Positions 34,985 through 48,019 of a stretch of 64,000 bases of DNA are shown here, one piece after another. The notes below the pieces were generated by a model, which saw only the letters and a list, made by a program, of their open reading frames with translations, had not been told where the DNA came from and searched no databases. Origin of the DNA: Perkinsus olseni (Eukaryota; Perkinsozoa; Perkinsida; Perkinsidae); assembly GCA_013115135.1 (NCBI GenBank), contig JABANP010000199.1, positions 1 through 64,000 of the forward strand, written 5' to 3'. The position numbers and the translations under genes are program-made. How positions within the stretch are numbered: position 1 is the first letter of the stretch; every line of letters starts with the position of its first letter.

Positions 34985-37633
34985 ATGTCTGGGTATGCGT
35001 CAAGTTACGTGATACCGCAATTTCCTCGTTACCAACTGCTCAACGCTCTCTATACCGGCGTTGTGGCCTGCTTGTGTGCAATACCGCAGTTCCTGCCCGT
35101 ACTGGAGGAGAATCTGAATCGTCATCTTTACGTAAGGCACAATAATTTCGCAGTGGAATGCGCAGCCGAGATTACGCATTTTCAGGCCTTGGCGATAGTA
35201 TGGTCGTTGAACACGAGCTCTCTGGACTTCCCAACGGCTCGGGAGATGTCATGGAAGATCTTCATGGGAAGTTGCGGCGGAGCGTGTTTGGCCAGCGCTG
35301 TTGTGTCACTCGCCGCTGCCATGAACCACGGCGTCTATAATCCCTTCTGGGGCACTCTACTGGCCACGCCCGTCTGCTTTATCGTTGCGACCGGCCAAAG
35401 GTCGAAGTTCGTCAACGTTTACTCGTACATCAGCTGCTTGCTGAGGATGTACAGCGTGGTCACCTTCGGTGGCGCTCTCCCATTCGTCAAGATATTCTCA
35501 GAGATGCTAGCGGGCTGCATTGCGGGCTTCGTTCCATTGACTCTAGTTGCTATACTTAACTGTCTAAATTGGCTGCCGCGCAGCCGACCCGATCCCTTGC
35601 CGCTTTATGAGCACTCTTCCACGAGCTTCCTCGAGTCCTCTGTGTGCTTCATCTTGGACGGTGAGAGGCATCGAGATGAGCTCGATCGGAAGCTGCGGAA
35701 GCTCGCTAGCTCCCGCCGCGCTGTGATGTCAAGTACCACGAACGATGCCCTCAAGCTGTGCGTCTTTCGCATGACAGGCTTCCTCGATTGCCTGAGGGTC
35801 TCCTGTACACTTGACGCTTTCAGCTCGGCCGCTGTGAAGTACTTCTGGGAGCCCGTCCAAACTGATATGTGGTACCTCGTGTCCGGTAGCATCGCCCTTC
35901 TCCGCGACGGGCCCTACACGGTACGATCCCGCTGAACTCGAAGAGGCGGGCAAGAGGCTTCGCATACAAATTAAGGAGACTATGATGAACTACAGCAGAG
36001 ACGTGGCCGACCGCAAGTCTGTTCTGGTGTCGACAAGGGAGATGGCTCGTGCCGAGTCAGCCATGCTGGCCACTCCTCGGTTCTCTATTCTGGCGGCGGA
36101 GTACGCTCGATTGAAATGCTCCGAAGGGAAAACATCTAGGACGATCGAGAGCTATGTGAGTCGAGCGTGGTTAGTCGTTTCCTTGTCGAACAGCTTCTGT
36201 CCCAGGTACCCTTGCCTGTGTGGTTGCGTCATCCTGTCCTGTGGTTCCACAGGCCGCTGTATCCACCGAAGACACCTACCTGTGAGAAGCTTTCCTTCCC
36301 TTTGAGATTGTGTACCACACTCACTATTATACTTCTTTCTATACTTGGCGCGGGCACGCGGTTCGAGATCGTTAAGAGCGAGGGATACTGGATTGCTGTA
36401 TCAGCAATCACATGCTTTCTGCCGACCCTCGGCGCCACTCTAGGCAAAGGCTTTCGGCGTCTCATGGGGGCCCTTTTGGGCGGAGTCCTCGCACTAGTCG
36501 CTGTCACAGTTCACCCCAATGACAAGGACGCGTTCATGCTCGAGCTCTTCTTGATTGCCAGCGCGGCCAAGTTCCTCATGCAGTTACCCAAAATAGGGTA
36601 TGCCGGTATGCAGATGTGCACCACCTTCGTCATTGTTGGATTCGCTAATGGCATCGACGATACCTTGTCAGAGCCCAAACGACGCGAGCTTGCGGCCCTT
36701 CGTATGCTCTTTACTGTTCTGGGTTTGCTGGTGTCTCTCGTTCTCTGCGTGGTCACCTATCCTACCTTTTGCTGTCGTCGGCTTGCTCGGGGCACGGCAG
36801 AGGAGATAGACACGATTGCAGGGGTGGTGGCTTCCGGAATCGGAGCGTTAGTGCAGCGGAATCCAGACAGCCAAAAGGCCAATGATTGCTTCAAAGGTTT
36901 ACTGGAGACTGGTACGGTGCTGCTCGACGCCAACTCTGCCAGGGTTGCAGAGAGTCCATGGGCGGATGAGGAGACCGTCTTTCTCGGCTTGCTTGGCATC
37001 AATCCCTCTCGCTGCAAAGTCCATGCAAAGTCTATATTGTCCGGTCAGCGGCTGGTGACACGAGTTATCACCAGTGCATTGGTGGCGTACGATAATCTGA
37101 AGAACTGTGACGAGAGGATGAGCGCTACGTCTGATCATCTCCTGCTTGAACCTGTACGACCGCTGCTCACTGAGCTAAGCTCGAAGCTCTTGGTATCTGC
37201 CACAGAGATTCAGGATGTCCTCGTCGGCAAGGCGGATGTTGAGGCTGCTCGGGACGCGACGGCTGAGACGCTGGAGGCCATGGTGAGAATCTTTGCGCAG
37301 TTCGCAGATGTGCGCAGCAAGCTGCTGTACAGTCGAACTTGGACGGCGGAGCGAGAGGTGACTGCCTCGACGAAAATGGTGGAGGTTTTCTCGAGCGGCG
37401 GAGGAGTTGGCCTGCATGAGGCATTGCACAATGTTGGGGTCTTCATCGAGGACTGGGTCGCTCTGGCCAACGCCTTGCTTGGATCAGACGTGCGCCCTCC
37501 GAACATGCCAGCAGAGGATATCGAGCTTGTACCATACGGTGCTTCCGAAACTAAGCCTAAGCGTCGGAGAAGTAGAGCCATAACGGCGGCTACCTTTTCG
37601 TACAAGCGTCGAAGTCGCGAGCATCTCGTTTGA
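34985..37633 (+). CDS. FUSC/ALMT-like transporter, copy 6 (group D)
   Basis: Start at 34985 (MSGYASSYVIPQFPRYQLLN), matching copy 9 in its PQFPRYQLL region. Intron 1 is 35132-35185 (54 bases, multiple of three, no stop). Exon 2 carries ALAIVWSLNTSSLDFPTARE. Intron 2 is 36156-36205 (50 bases). Exon 3 starts VPLPVWLRHPVLWFHRPLYP. A +1 break near 35924 lies in exon 2 (LLRDGPYTV to DPAELEEAGKRLRI). Module 2 has GATLGKGFRRLMGALLGGVL. The C-terminal domain has SSGGGVGLHEALHNVGVFIE, then DW. About 848 residues, with a basic tail ending YKRRSREHLV. Confidence 0.85.
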
Positions 37634-37773
37634 GTTGGTATCCGTGCTCTCTATTATTACTCCATAATATATTGGCTTTGCCGCATATTATTTTCCCTTC
37701 ACTCGATAGTCTTCTGTTGGCCTCTTCCTGGTAGTGGGCGTGGATTTTACGATTCTCAGTGTTCCGCTTGGCA

Positions 37774-40675
37774 ATGGTTCAGAGGCTCCCGGCGGTGGAC
37801 GTCTATAAACTCCTCACTGCTGCGTATACTGGGCTGATGGCCTGTCTCTGCTCTTGGGCAGTCTTCATCATGCCCCATGGACAGGGAGCGAACATGACGG
37901 TGAGCGGTAGTGACCATTGCAATTTGACTGCTCGATAGCTTCCTGCTTTGAATTGCGGATCTCATCTTCTTTCCAGGTACTCGCTCCCATCTGGGCATTA
38001 GTGTCAGCCTTCCTCAACCTGAGTGCCAACTACGACCAGTCGCTGCGGTCGATCGTCGGAGCCCTCATCGGCCTCGGCCTGACTCAGCTCATTGCCCTCA
38101 TCATATCATCTGCCTCGTCCTCTGGTTATAATGACTGGATCGGCGTGGTCGTATGCTTCCCCGTCTGCTTCTTTCTCGGTATCGCGGACCCCGCCACAGG
38201 TTGCAAAATGTCCAAGGTCTTCCGTTCTGACGTCGCGATGGAGTCCATGTACATCCCTCTCGCCTTCCCCAATGGGCAGCCATTCTTGCACAGCTTGTTA
38301 ACATCTGGAGCCTTCATCGTCGGCTCTGCGGAGACGCTCGTTGCTACTACTATACTTAACGCGTTCAACTTGTTGCCGCGCCATGAGGTGCCTCCGATAC
38401 CGTCCTTTGCGAAGAGAGCAGCTGACTACTACGAGACCCTGTCCACGTACTGTACTAGTGGTATGCAGCATGCTGGATTCATCGATCGGCAGAGGGCGGT
38501 CTTTGAGGAAGCTTGGAGAGCGGCCTCGAGAGCTGCCCCGACGCCGGAGCTACGGAGCGTGATATACAGGATGGCCGCGGAACTGATAGCCCTGAGGACC
38601 ACGCTGAGGGACGGCGCTTACAGCCCTGAGATCCTGGAGTACATCTGGCATCCGCTGGTAGCGAACATAGTAGAGCTCAGGCTGGAGACGGTCTACTGGC
38701 TGCGTCGATCGGCAAGCCCGATTGGAGACGACGGTGCCATTCATGAGACTGATCTCGTTGAGCTCGGTAACCAGATGAAGATTCGTCTCAACGAGCAGTC
38801 GCTGATTTATGGCACCAAAGTTTTCTCGGGCGAGTCTTCCCTCTCTCCGGCCACCGACATTGTGCGCTTCCAGTTCGCTATGTCGCTGATTGCTCGGTTT
38901 GCAATGCTGTCGGATGATTTCCACAGATTGGTCAGGGAGTACGAGAAGTCACTTCCGGAGACCAAGGGATGGGTGAGTGTGAAGGCGTGGCAGAAAGGAC
39001 GGCTAGGCTGGCTACACCATTTCCCAATCGAAAAATGCTTTCGCTTCGTGTGAATTTAAGGAGTGCCTCGGAAATTGGAATGTTGTCAAGCCAGTTCCGT
39101 CCAGATTGAATTCGCGACCAAACTTGATTTAGAATATGCCGTTCTATATCGAACTAGTCGAGATCTCATCTGCTCGAGAATTGGTGTAGATGTAGATCAC
39201 TATGAGATGTCCTCATTGCCTCGTTCATCAGATACACTGGCCGTCAAGGCTCCGCCAGTACTTCGTGGATTGTAAGAAGTATTGGATCGACTGGTGGCAC
39301 TTGCCGTTCTTCGCTTTTGGTAGTATGACGCTCACCCAGAGATTCATACACCCCTTAAGGCTCTCAATCACCATAACTGCCTTCGCTCTTCCCTCTTGTG
39401 GCCTGGGCTCATCAGAACCCCATTGTGGAGATCTACGGCTTCTGGGCGCTGGTCCCCATTCTCTTCTGTTTCCTTCAAACTCCTGGAGCGTCCCTGGTCG
39501 AAGGGGACGCGGCGGATCGTTGGCACCATCCTGGCTGCGGCTATCGCGATCATCTGCGTGTCTGTTCACCCCTACTCCCCGGCTGCATTCGTGGTGGAGA
39601 TGTTCGTCATCACCTTCATTGGTAAACTGGGCAGTCTTTATCCGAGCATCGACTATGGTGGTACAGTCTTCGCCTTCACGTGGATGCTGGTGGGCATCAT
39701 CCCAACACTTGGCGAAGGGGAAACGCGTGAAGATATGATACTGTGGTCTCTCTGGCGGGTTGCCATGACTCTGATCGGTACTATCGGCGGTACTATAGTG
39801 TCGATGTTTGTATTCCCCACTTTCGCCATGGAGAAGCTGAATCGGGAGTCTGCCCATGAGCTGCTTGAGCAGGCCGATATGGTCGCACGAGCTCTGGAGC
39901 AGCTGTGCGCTCTCGAGAAGGGCCTTCTGTGAATCCCGAGGACCGGGGAGTTGAGGGAGGAGACGAGTTCTTCAGATCGAGCGATACTCGTTTCGCGCTG
40001 CTTCCCGACGCGAAGGCTGAAGCTACTGTTCTCAATAAGACTGCGTTTGTAGACGATACTACTCGAGCTGTCCTGACTGCCCAGGGAAAGATCGATCGTA
40101 TGGGTAGGAGTGCCCTAGTCGCGCACACTACGTTGGCTGACTGTGCTCGGCGCTTGGGAGAGCCCTCGATATCGTATCTGCTGGAGCCACTGAAGGGTGA
40201 TCTGTACAAGTTTGCAACAGCATTGAGGGACTCGGCCTCGCAGGTGGCGTTGACCATACTGGATGACTCGTGGCGGCCCTCAGCCAGGAGTGGGAATAAA
40301 GCGGTTACGCGCGGCAGGTTGACGAGCAGTCAGGTGAATGTCGAGATGCAGAGGATAATAGACATCTTCGTCAAGCGGCGAGAGGAGATGCTGGCTGGCG
40401 ACAGATGCGATCTTGAGGGGTGGTCCCAGGCGGTGAAGTCGGGCTGCTATTCACTTTACCATGCAGTCTATACGATGCGGGTCTTCGCCGATGACTGGGT
40501 CCAAATGGAGACTATCATTCTCGGCTTGGCTCCTATGGTGGAGATGAGGGCCCGTGCGCTGAGCGGTGCGTACGTCCCTGGTCCAAGCGCCCTGGTGTTG
40601 AAGACGCCACGGCATAGCACACTGAGAAGCTTCACGGACGCCTCCTCTGAGGAGAATGCCCGAGATTTCGATTGA
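37774..40675 (+). CDS. FUSC/ALMT-like transporter, copy 7 (group C)
   Basis: Starts MVQRLPAVDVYKLLTAAYTG only 141 bases after copy 6. Intron 1 is 37900-37976 (77 bases). Exon 2 has VLAPIWALVSAFLNLSANYD. Intron 2 is the longest in the family (38973-39231, 259 bases), leading to IHWPSRLRQYFVDCKKYWID. Breaks: +1 near 39393 (at ALP), +1 at about 39500 (inside the signature, giving SLV|KGTRRIVGTILAA) and -1 near 39922 (LEKG to PSVNPEDRG). The C-terminal domain has FVDDTTRAVLTAQGKIDRMG and LYHAVYTMRVFADDW. A 20-residue Ser/Lys tail follows. About 855 residues. Confidence 0.82.
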
Positions 40676-41462
40676 TTTCCGTGTAGGATACGCGGTGCAT
40701 TTCGATCTTGATACGTGAACTGGCATGATTCGTGATAAGACTAGCGTGTCATGGCGATTCTGTTTGAATGAGAATCGCCTTTCTTGTGTCTACCAGCGTT
40801 GTTATCATTATCATTGTTCTCACTTTATCGAGTTTCACTTCTGAAGTTTGCCGAGTTGGTGCAACCGGGCGGACGACTGCTGTGCGGCTCGGTGAGTAAG
40901 ATGATTTGGCTGGTTGTGTTGCCAGGTTCGTAATTGCTCTCTCTCACCGTTTCGATTGAACTCCCGTAAGTCCCGGGTGAACTTCGCTTCAGCTCATGGG
41001 AGATGTTGCTTGATCAGCGGCAGCCGAGTGTTCGGTAGTACCAAACGCTCGTCGGTTGGTTCCTTGTGGACGGAGCCGAGTAGATAGAACTTGTACTAAC
41101 AAGTTGGGAATTCACGGGCCCTAGGGGGGCCTCTGGACGGCGCTCCTTTGTGGGCTGACCACGCGGTGCTATCGACAATGCCTTGAACATTGCGCGCTTA
41201 GGCCAGCAGTAAGTGTGAGCGGGCTCCGTGGGTGTGCTCGGTATACCGACCATACTGCCTTGTCGTTCCCCGGTGCTAGACTCTATAAAACACATACTGA
41301 ACTGCTACCATTAGTGGCCAGTTTCTACTACTATGGCTATGCCATAGCCATAGCCGCTATGGGTTTTGTCTTCACTGGGAATTTGTTGGTACTCTCTTCG
41401 CTGGGCTTGGATACTCTTCACGTTTTCGGCCCTTGGCAGTTTCTGTTGTGATTTAGTAGTCT
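40676..41462. other. Spacer between copies 7 and 8
   Basis: Holds a 9-bp hairpin (40753-40779) and a 23-base odd palindrome (41331-41353). No gene recognised. Confidence 0.5.
41331..41353. repeat. 11-bp palindrome with 1-base centre
   Basis: CTATGGCTATG and CATAGCCATAG flank one C. It lies 110 bases before the ATG of copy 8, so it could be a protein-binding site, but it is short enough to be chance. Confidence 0.6.
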
Positions 41463-44140
41463 ATGGTTGAACGACTTCCTTCAATACCCGTTTACAAGTT
41501 GCTTACGGCGTTGTATACGGGCGTGATGGCTTGCCTCTGTTCGTGGGCCATCTTTTTGACCCCAGAGGGCCGTGGAGCGAATATGACTGTAAGTGGACGA
41601 GCATACGATAGACTGTTCCAATTTTTAGGGCGTGCTCAGGTACTCGCTCCGATCTGGGCATTGGTTTCTTCTTTCCTCAACATCCACGATAACTATGACC
41701 AGTCCTGTAGATCAGTCGTAGGAGCCTTTATAGGTCTCTTCTTCACTGAGTTGATCTCCATCGTCATAACGGCCGGCAATACCGTCGAGTATAGTGACTG
41801 GATCGGTGTCGCTGTGGCCTTCCCAATATGCTTCCTGATGGCATTGGGAGATGCGGCGACAGGCAGCAAGCTTTCGAAAGTGTTTCGTTCCGATGTCGCC
41901 ATGGAGGCCATGTACATCCCCATTGCCTTTCCCAACGGCCGCCCGTTCCTGCACGGGGCTCTGACTGCTGCGGCTTTCATGGTCGGCTCGGCGGAGTCCT
42001 TCATTGCCACTAGTATCCTCAACGCGTTTAATCTTCTCCCTCGGAAGGACATACCGGCGTTGCCGGCTTTTGCGAAGCGCGCTGCTGATTACTATGAGAC
42101 ACTCACGGCGTATTGGACGAGCGGTATGGAGCATGCTGATTTCATCGATCGACAAAGGAAGGTATTCGAGGAGTCCTGGAGAGCGGCCTCTAGGGAAGCG
42201 CCGACGCCGGAACTTCGTAGTGTTATCTACCGTATGGCGTCGGGGTTGATCGCACTGAGGGATACTATGAATGATGGTCGGTACAGCGAGGATATGCTGG
42301 AGCATATATGGCACCCACTCATGCCCGATATCGTTGATATGAGACTGGAAGTTGTCTACTGGTTGCGGACAACTGCCAAGCCTATCAGGGATGACAAGGA
42401 GATCGAGCAGACGGACCTCATGAACCTGGCGACCGAATTGAGTAGCAGGCTGAGCCAGGCTTCCATCACCTACAGCGAGAAAAGTCGTCGAGGGGGAGTC
42501 CTCGTTATCGCCTGCGAATGATATTGTGAGATTCCAGTTTGCCATGTCCCTGATCGCTAAGTTTGCGATCTTGTCTGACGAGTTCTATAATTTAGTTCGC
42601 CGGCAGCAGAAGGAGGGGGCACATTCTCTAAAATGGGTAAGTATCTTCGATTCGTTTTCAGTGAAAACTTTTCACCGTTCATTTTTGTTCATTTCAAGCC
42701 CTTTGCTGGTTCTAGTGGCCTTTGTGCATTTCGAATAGTTTCCCTTTTCAGTATAACTGGGGAGGACGATTCTGTCGTTATATGAAGGAGTGCAAGGAGT
42801 ATTGGATCCATTGGTGGCACCTGCCCTTCTGGGCCTACGGCAACATGACGCTCAGGCAAAGGCTCGTGCATCCGTTAAGGTTGTCTCTCACCATCACCCT
42901 ATTTGCTTTCCCCCTAGTGGCTTGGGCTCATAAGGAGAAGGTGGTGGAGACCTTTGGGTTCTGGGCCTTGGTGCCCCTATTGTTCTGCTTCCTGGGTACT
43001 CCCGGTGCCTCCTTGGTCAAGGGTACCAGGCGTATCATTGGTACCATCCTCGCTGCCTGTTTGGGTATGATTTGCATCGAAGCCAACTACAACAGCGTCC
43101 CTGCTTTCATTGTGGAGATGTTCGTTATCGTGTCTATTGGTAAGCTTGGTGCCCTCTACAGCAATATCGACTACGCCGGTACTGTGTTTGCATTCACGTG
43201 GATGCTTGTGGGTATTGTCCCTACGTTGGGCTCGGAGCCGACTGAGAGCGATATGATAACCTGGGCACTGTGGCGTCTGTTGATGACTCTGATTGGTACC
43301 CTCGGCAATATGGTCGTCGCCACGTTCGTATTCCCGACGTTCGCCTTCGAGAAGTTGAACGGTGAGACGGCTCACGAGCTTATGGCCCAGTCCCAGTTGG
43401 TGTCGATGGCGGTCGAGCAGCTCTGTGCTGTAGAGAAGGGTCCATCGGTGAACCCTGATGACAAGCGCATAGAAAGTGGTGATGAGTTCTTCAAGTCTAG
43501 CGATTACAGATACCAGCTTCTACCTGACGCCAAGGCTGAGGAGCTCGTGCTGAACAAGACGGCCTTCATTGATGACACCACTCGTGCAGTTATAAGATCT
43601 CAATACGATATTGATATGATGGGCCGTTCTGCTATGGTGGCACATACCAACATCGCCGATTGCACGCGCCAGATCGCCGACCCGACGATTTCTCTGTTAC
43701 TGGACCCTCTACGTGAGAGCCTTCATAAAGTGGCGGTAGCATTGAATGATTCATCGTCTAAGATGGCGCTGAAGATACTTGACCAAAGCAAGAGAGGGCA
43801 TAAGGATAGCGGCTCCTTTGAGCTTGCTGATGACAGTAGCCAGGTCAACGTCGAGATGCAGCGGGCCTTGGATATCTTCGTCGCCAGGAGAGAAGTCATG
43901 CTCTCGGGCGAGAAGAAGAATCTAGAGAACTGGGCCAGTGCGATTCAGGGCGGCCTCTACGGTCTCTTCCATTCACTGTACACGCTGCGTGTGTTTGTCG
44001 ACGAGTGGGTTCATATGGAGACTAGGATCCTGAACCTCAAGCCGGCTACTCGAAGGTCTCGTGCACTCACTGGTGCCCCGCAGGAGTTGGTCCGTGATAT
44101 CTCTAAGGCTACTCGACATGGTTCGAGAGATAAGCTCTAA
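41463..44140 (+). CDS. FUSC/ALMT-like transporter, copy 8 (group C)
   Basis: Starts MVERLPSIPVYKLLTALYTG. Intron 1 is 41589-41639 (51 bases, multiple of three, no stop). Exon 2 has VLAPIWALVSSFLNIHDNYD. A +1 break at the AAAA run near 42483 separates YSEK from VVEGESSLSPANDIVRFQFA. Intron 2 is 42637-42751 (115 bases). Exon 3 (YNWGGRFCRYMKECKEYWIH) is intact to the stop, with module 2 PGASLVKGTRRIIGTILAAC. The C-terminal domain has FIDDTTRAVIRSQYDIDMMG and LFHSLYTLRVFVDEW. About 837 residues. Exon 3 is very close to copy 3, including an identical stretch of DNA coding ECKEYWIHWWHLPFW. Confidence 0.87.
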
Positions 44141-44710
44141 GTCACTATGTCGCCTCTACGTCTCTTGCATGTTCCTCGGTTCATCGTCCCAATTTCCCAA
44201 GGAGGTTCTCCTCGCACTTGAGCTTCTCCCAGTTCCTGTTCACTGTATAGTTGATCTTTCGTCGCCTTACTAAGTACCTCATATCGTTCGCTGCGGGGTC
44301 ATCGCACTCAGCACCAGATAAGCGAAGTATTTCGCGAGCTCCCGCGAGCTCTTATTCGTGGAGTAAAAAAGAAGCTGAGGCGAGCCTGTGCTATGTCGAA
44401 GTACGAGTCCTGGGCTGTTCAAGCTAGTCTTGGTCTATTGGTCTATATATGTGTTCATTGCCTGGTCCGCTTCACAATCAGTGTGTGACAGTAATACTAT
44501 TGTGTCGATTCTTGGTATCGTCCACTCGAGCTCGTTTATCGCAGAGCTCGATCCCTGCCGAGTTAACATTCATTTCCTCGCACGGTCTTGTCGCGTTGAA
44601 TCTCCATTTCCGGACTTTCTCCAAATTTGTGGTGTCATGCAAGGTCGGGTCGGAGTCATTTCCGCCGTTTATGCTCCTGTTGTTTAACCAGATTGTTATA
44701 CAGTAGATGT
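44141..44710. other. Spacer between copies 8 and 9
   Basis: Short pyrimidine-rich frames only; no gene or RNA recognised. Confidence 0.5.
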
Positions 44711-47503
44711 ATGTCGCGGAAAACTCACAGCACTCCAACGTCTTATAGCCTCCCTCAGTATTCCCAGTATCGCGTGCGGGTGGCGGCATACGCCGGGCTA
44801 ATCGCGTGTATCTGCGCAGTCCCTCAGTTCCTCCCCACCATGCAGGAGATTCTGTTGCAGCATTTCTATGTAAGATAATCCCTCGTTCTCCTCGATTCTT
44901 TCCATACCTCCCCCATCGTCTTTTACCACTTTATCGGTGTTGAAGCTCCTAGAGTGCAATTCTTGTCTTAATGTACTAATATACGCGATCAGTGGTGGGC
45001 TTTTTAACAGCGCGCTTTTTCTAGATCACTTTCATGCTTCAGGTCATCGGTATCTTGTACGCCTTCATATCAGCCTCCTTGGATGCTAAAACGTTCATGA
45101 TGCTCCCCTGGCGTCTCACAGTCGGTGTGCTCGCTGGCTCTGTGTCGGGCTACATTATTGTTCTGCTCGTGACTGCCATGGGTGGTGGGGTGTATAATCC
45201 ATTCTATGGAACTTTACTCATGTCCCCCTTCTTGTTGGTATTCAGTCTGGCCGAGCCGACCCTAAAGTGTAAATTCTCTCAACTCCATAGCTACATCGCT
45301 GCCAACGTGGTTATGATATGTGTTGTTGTTTTCTCCGGGCCATATTCCCGGAAAGCCTTCTACTCGGCTATGTTCGCTGGAATACTCTCTTTCGTGGTCC
45401 CGATCACCTTAACAGCGACGCTCAATGTGCTTGGTTGCTCCCTCGCACGGCACCTGAACCTATGGCCGTGTTCGAGTACGCTGTCGGCAACAACTTCAAG
45501 TCTAACGCCTGCTATATACTGGACGGTGACCTCCATAAGCGAGAGCTTGATGAGCTACGACGAGCCCTTGTGACCTCACGCAAAGCCGTATTGGCGAGTG
45601 TCACCGATGCCGACCTTCGACTCTGTATCTTCCAACTGACGAGCACGTTATACGGACTCAGACGGGCCTCTGGTTGGGAGCCCTTCAGCGAGGCAGCAGT
45701 GACACACCTGTGGGAGCCGATGCAGATGGAGCTGAGAAACCTGATGACTTTCGTGACCGCCGTGTTAAGACACGAGGTGGAGTTGGACGACATTCCTGAT
45801 TTGAAATCCACGGCTAGGAATACGCTTCTTCGGATCAAGAGGATAAGCATCGAATACACCCGGGCAGTCGCCGACCAGAAATCCGTTGTGATTTCGTCGA
45901 GAGAGATGGCTCGGGTCGAGTTTGCCATGCTCGCTATTCCGAGATTTGCTATTCTCGTGAACCACTATTTCGAGCTCAAAGCTAAGCGGAGCCCGCCGAA
46001 GCCCTCCTCTAATGAAATACGTAAGCTTTCGATGGACAGCTACAGTTGTTCATTTATTCAGAACTCTCTGACACTCCCTATTGGTTTCTGTTCTAGGTAC
46101 CGATTTACCCTCCACTGAGGCACCCCATACAGTTCCTGAAGCAACCTATATGGCCTCCGGGCACTTCTCTACGCGACAAGCTAGCCTTTCCTCTAAGGCT
46201 GACCATATGCTCGACGATTATGCTCGAAGCTACTCTAGCTGTCGCTCAGGTCTATCCGATCCTCCTTATTGAAGGTCTGTGGATTTGCCTCCCTGTGCTT
46301 ACTTGTTTCTTGCCCACGGTCGGTCATGCTTTGGGCAAGGGTTTCAGACGTATGCTCGGTGTCACCATCGGAGGCTTGGCGGCAATACTGATTGTCTACA
46401 TTAACCCTATGAATGTTCCTGCTGTGATGGTAGAGCTCTTCATAGCTGCGGCCTTGGGTAAGTTCTTTACCATGGACCCTACCATCGGTTATCTAGGATT
46501 CCAAACGACTGTCACTTTCTGCGTGGTGGGTGTATGCAATGCTCTCGATCCAACCCTAAATGGTGGAGATCGGATGGAAGCAGCTTTATACCGAATGCTC
46601 TTCACGCTGATCGGTTTGGTAATCTCCATCTTTCTCGCCCTGTTTACGTTCCCTTCGTACTGTGGACGCCGTCTGGCGATACAAACCAGCAAGGAACTGT
46701 GTTGTGCCTCAAGCATGGTGTCGGCTTTGGTCAAGGGACTGGTGGCGAGGAAGCATGACGGTTCGAAGGAACCGGAAGGCCAGCCACTGCCCACTGTCTC
46801 CGAAGTGAGTGCAAGACTGTTGAAGGAAGACAACTGCCGCGCGGGAGAACAACGCTGGTTCCGCGAGGAAGCCACGTATCTGAAGCTTTTCAATCTTTCT
46901 TCGACACGATGCGCTGTGAAGCCCAAGTGCTTGGGTTGTGCCCAAGATGAGGTCACCAGGCTCAGCCGAAGCGCAGTCGTGGTGAGCCAGATTATCTGGG
47001 GTTGCGACCAAAGAATGAGTGCGGCAACGGATAACTTCCTTCTCGAGCCTATCCGACCTCTGTTAGGAGGTCTTGCGGAGCATCTACAACGTTCAGCTGT
47101 GGAATTGGATCGTTGTCTGCACGGTGTTGTGGATACTGGGCCAGCGGTCGAGGCGACAGGAGAGACTCTCGAGGCAATGCTCTACCTGAACGCAAAGTTC
47201 GATGAGAGCAGAACTAAATTACTCTTCACACGAACTTGGGCGCCCAAAGGTCAAAAGATGGATTCAACTCATATGATCGAAGTTCTGAGTAGCGGTGGCG
47301 GCGTTGGCGTCCATGAGGCCATACACGCTATCAACGTCTTCATCGAAGATTGGGTGTCGGTGGTCAATCAGCTACTGGGCTGTCAGCTGAGCGTACCGCA
47401 CGCGCCAGTCGAGGAGAGTGTTATGTCTTTCGGAAGTTTCGATACTACTACTGGATCTGATTATGAGGGTGCTCGCAGGAGAGCTGAGACTTGCGCATAT
47501 TGA
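44711..47503 (+). CDS. FUSC/ALMT-like transporter, copy 9 (group D)
   Basis: Start at 44711 (MSRKTHSTPTSYSLPQYSQY). Intron 1 is 44880-45042 (163 bases). Exon 2 begins VIGILYAFISASLDAKTFMM. A -1 break near 45430 (TLNVL to WLLPRTAPEPM) interrupts it. Intron 2 appears to be 46021-46096, but exon 2 read in frame ends one base out of phase (SNEI plus C). A second indel before it, giving an MKY ending like other copies, or a shifted splice site, is implied. Exon 3 starts VPIYPPLRHPIQFLKQPIWP, matching copy 6, with module 2 GHALGKGFRRMLGVTIGGLA. The C-terminal domain has SSGGGVGVHEAIHAINVFIE, then DW. About 851 residues. Confidence 0.82.
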
Positions 47504-48019
47504 GTCCGGATCCACTTCATGTTCTGTGTCCTATATTGTATTCCTCACACTGCCATAACGATTCATTATGTGTTCAGGAGGCATTTCTGTGTTTTCGATT
47601 TGCTCGTTTCTTGACACTGCGGTGGTAGAGTTCTAAAGGTTTGTTGACGTCGAGAGAGGCTTCGGATTGATACTCCGTGGGGAATAACGAGACTGAACTC
47701 CGGTTACTTTCGTGCTGTCCCGGCTGCTCTGTCAGTTGCTCAATACCGAACCGGTGCGTGTGTCCTGTTGCGGTCATTCCTCGTATTCCTGTCGTTTGAG
47801 CTGTGAGCCTCCATTGCGAAAGTCGAGGCAGCCTGTCCTCCAGTATATTGCATTCTGCATTCCGAAGTCAATCGGACTTGCCTATTTGTTCTTTCCTTGC
47901 TCCGGCACCGCTTCCGTCTCTCAGCCACGGGACAACGCCATTCCGACCGGCCAGAGCATTGATCCCCTGGAGATTTTCGCGTTATTCAGTTCGTGCTCAG
48001 GTTTCTGACTGTTGGTTCA
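47504..48019. other. Spacer between copies 9 and 10
   Basis: No gene recognised. TTATTCAG and GTGCTCAG lie within 40 bases upstream of the ATG of copy 10, possible acceptor-like sites. Confidence 0.45.

Noticed and set aside
40753..40779. Intrinsic terminator-like hairpin after array copy 7
   Set aside because: A 9-bp stem without a proper T-tract, in a eukaryotic spacer.
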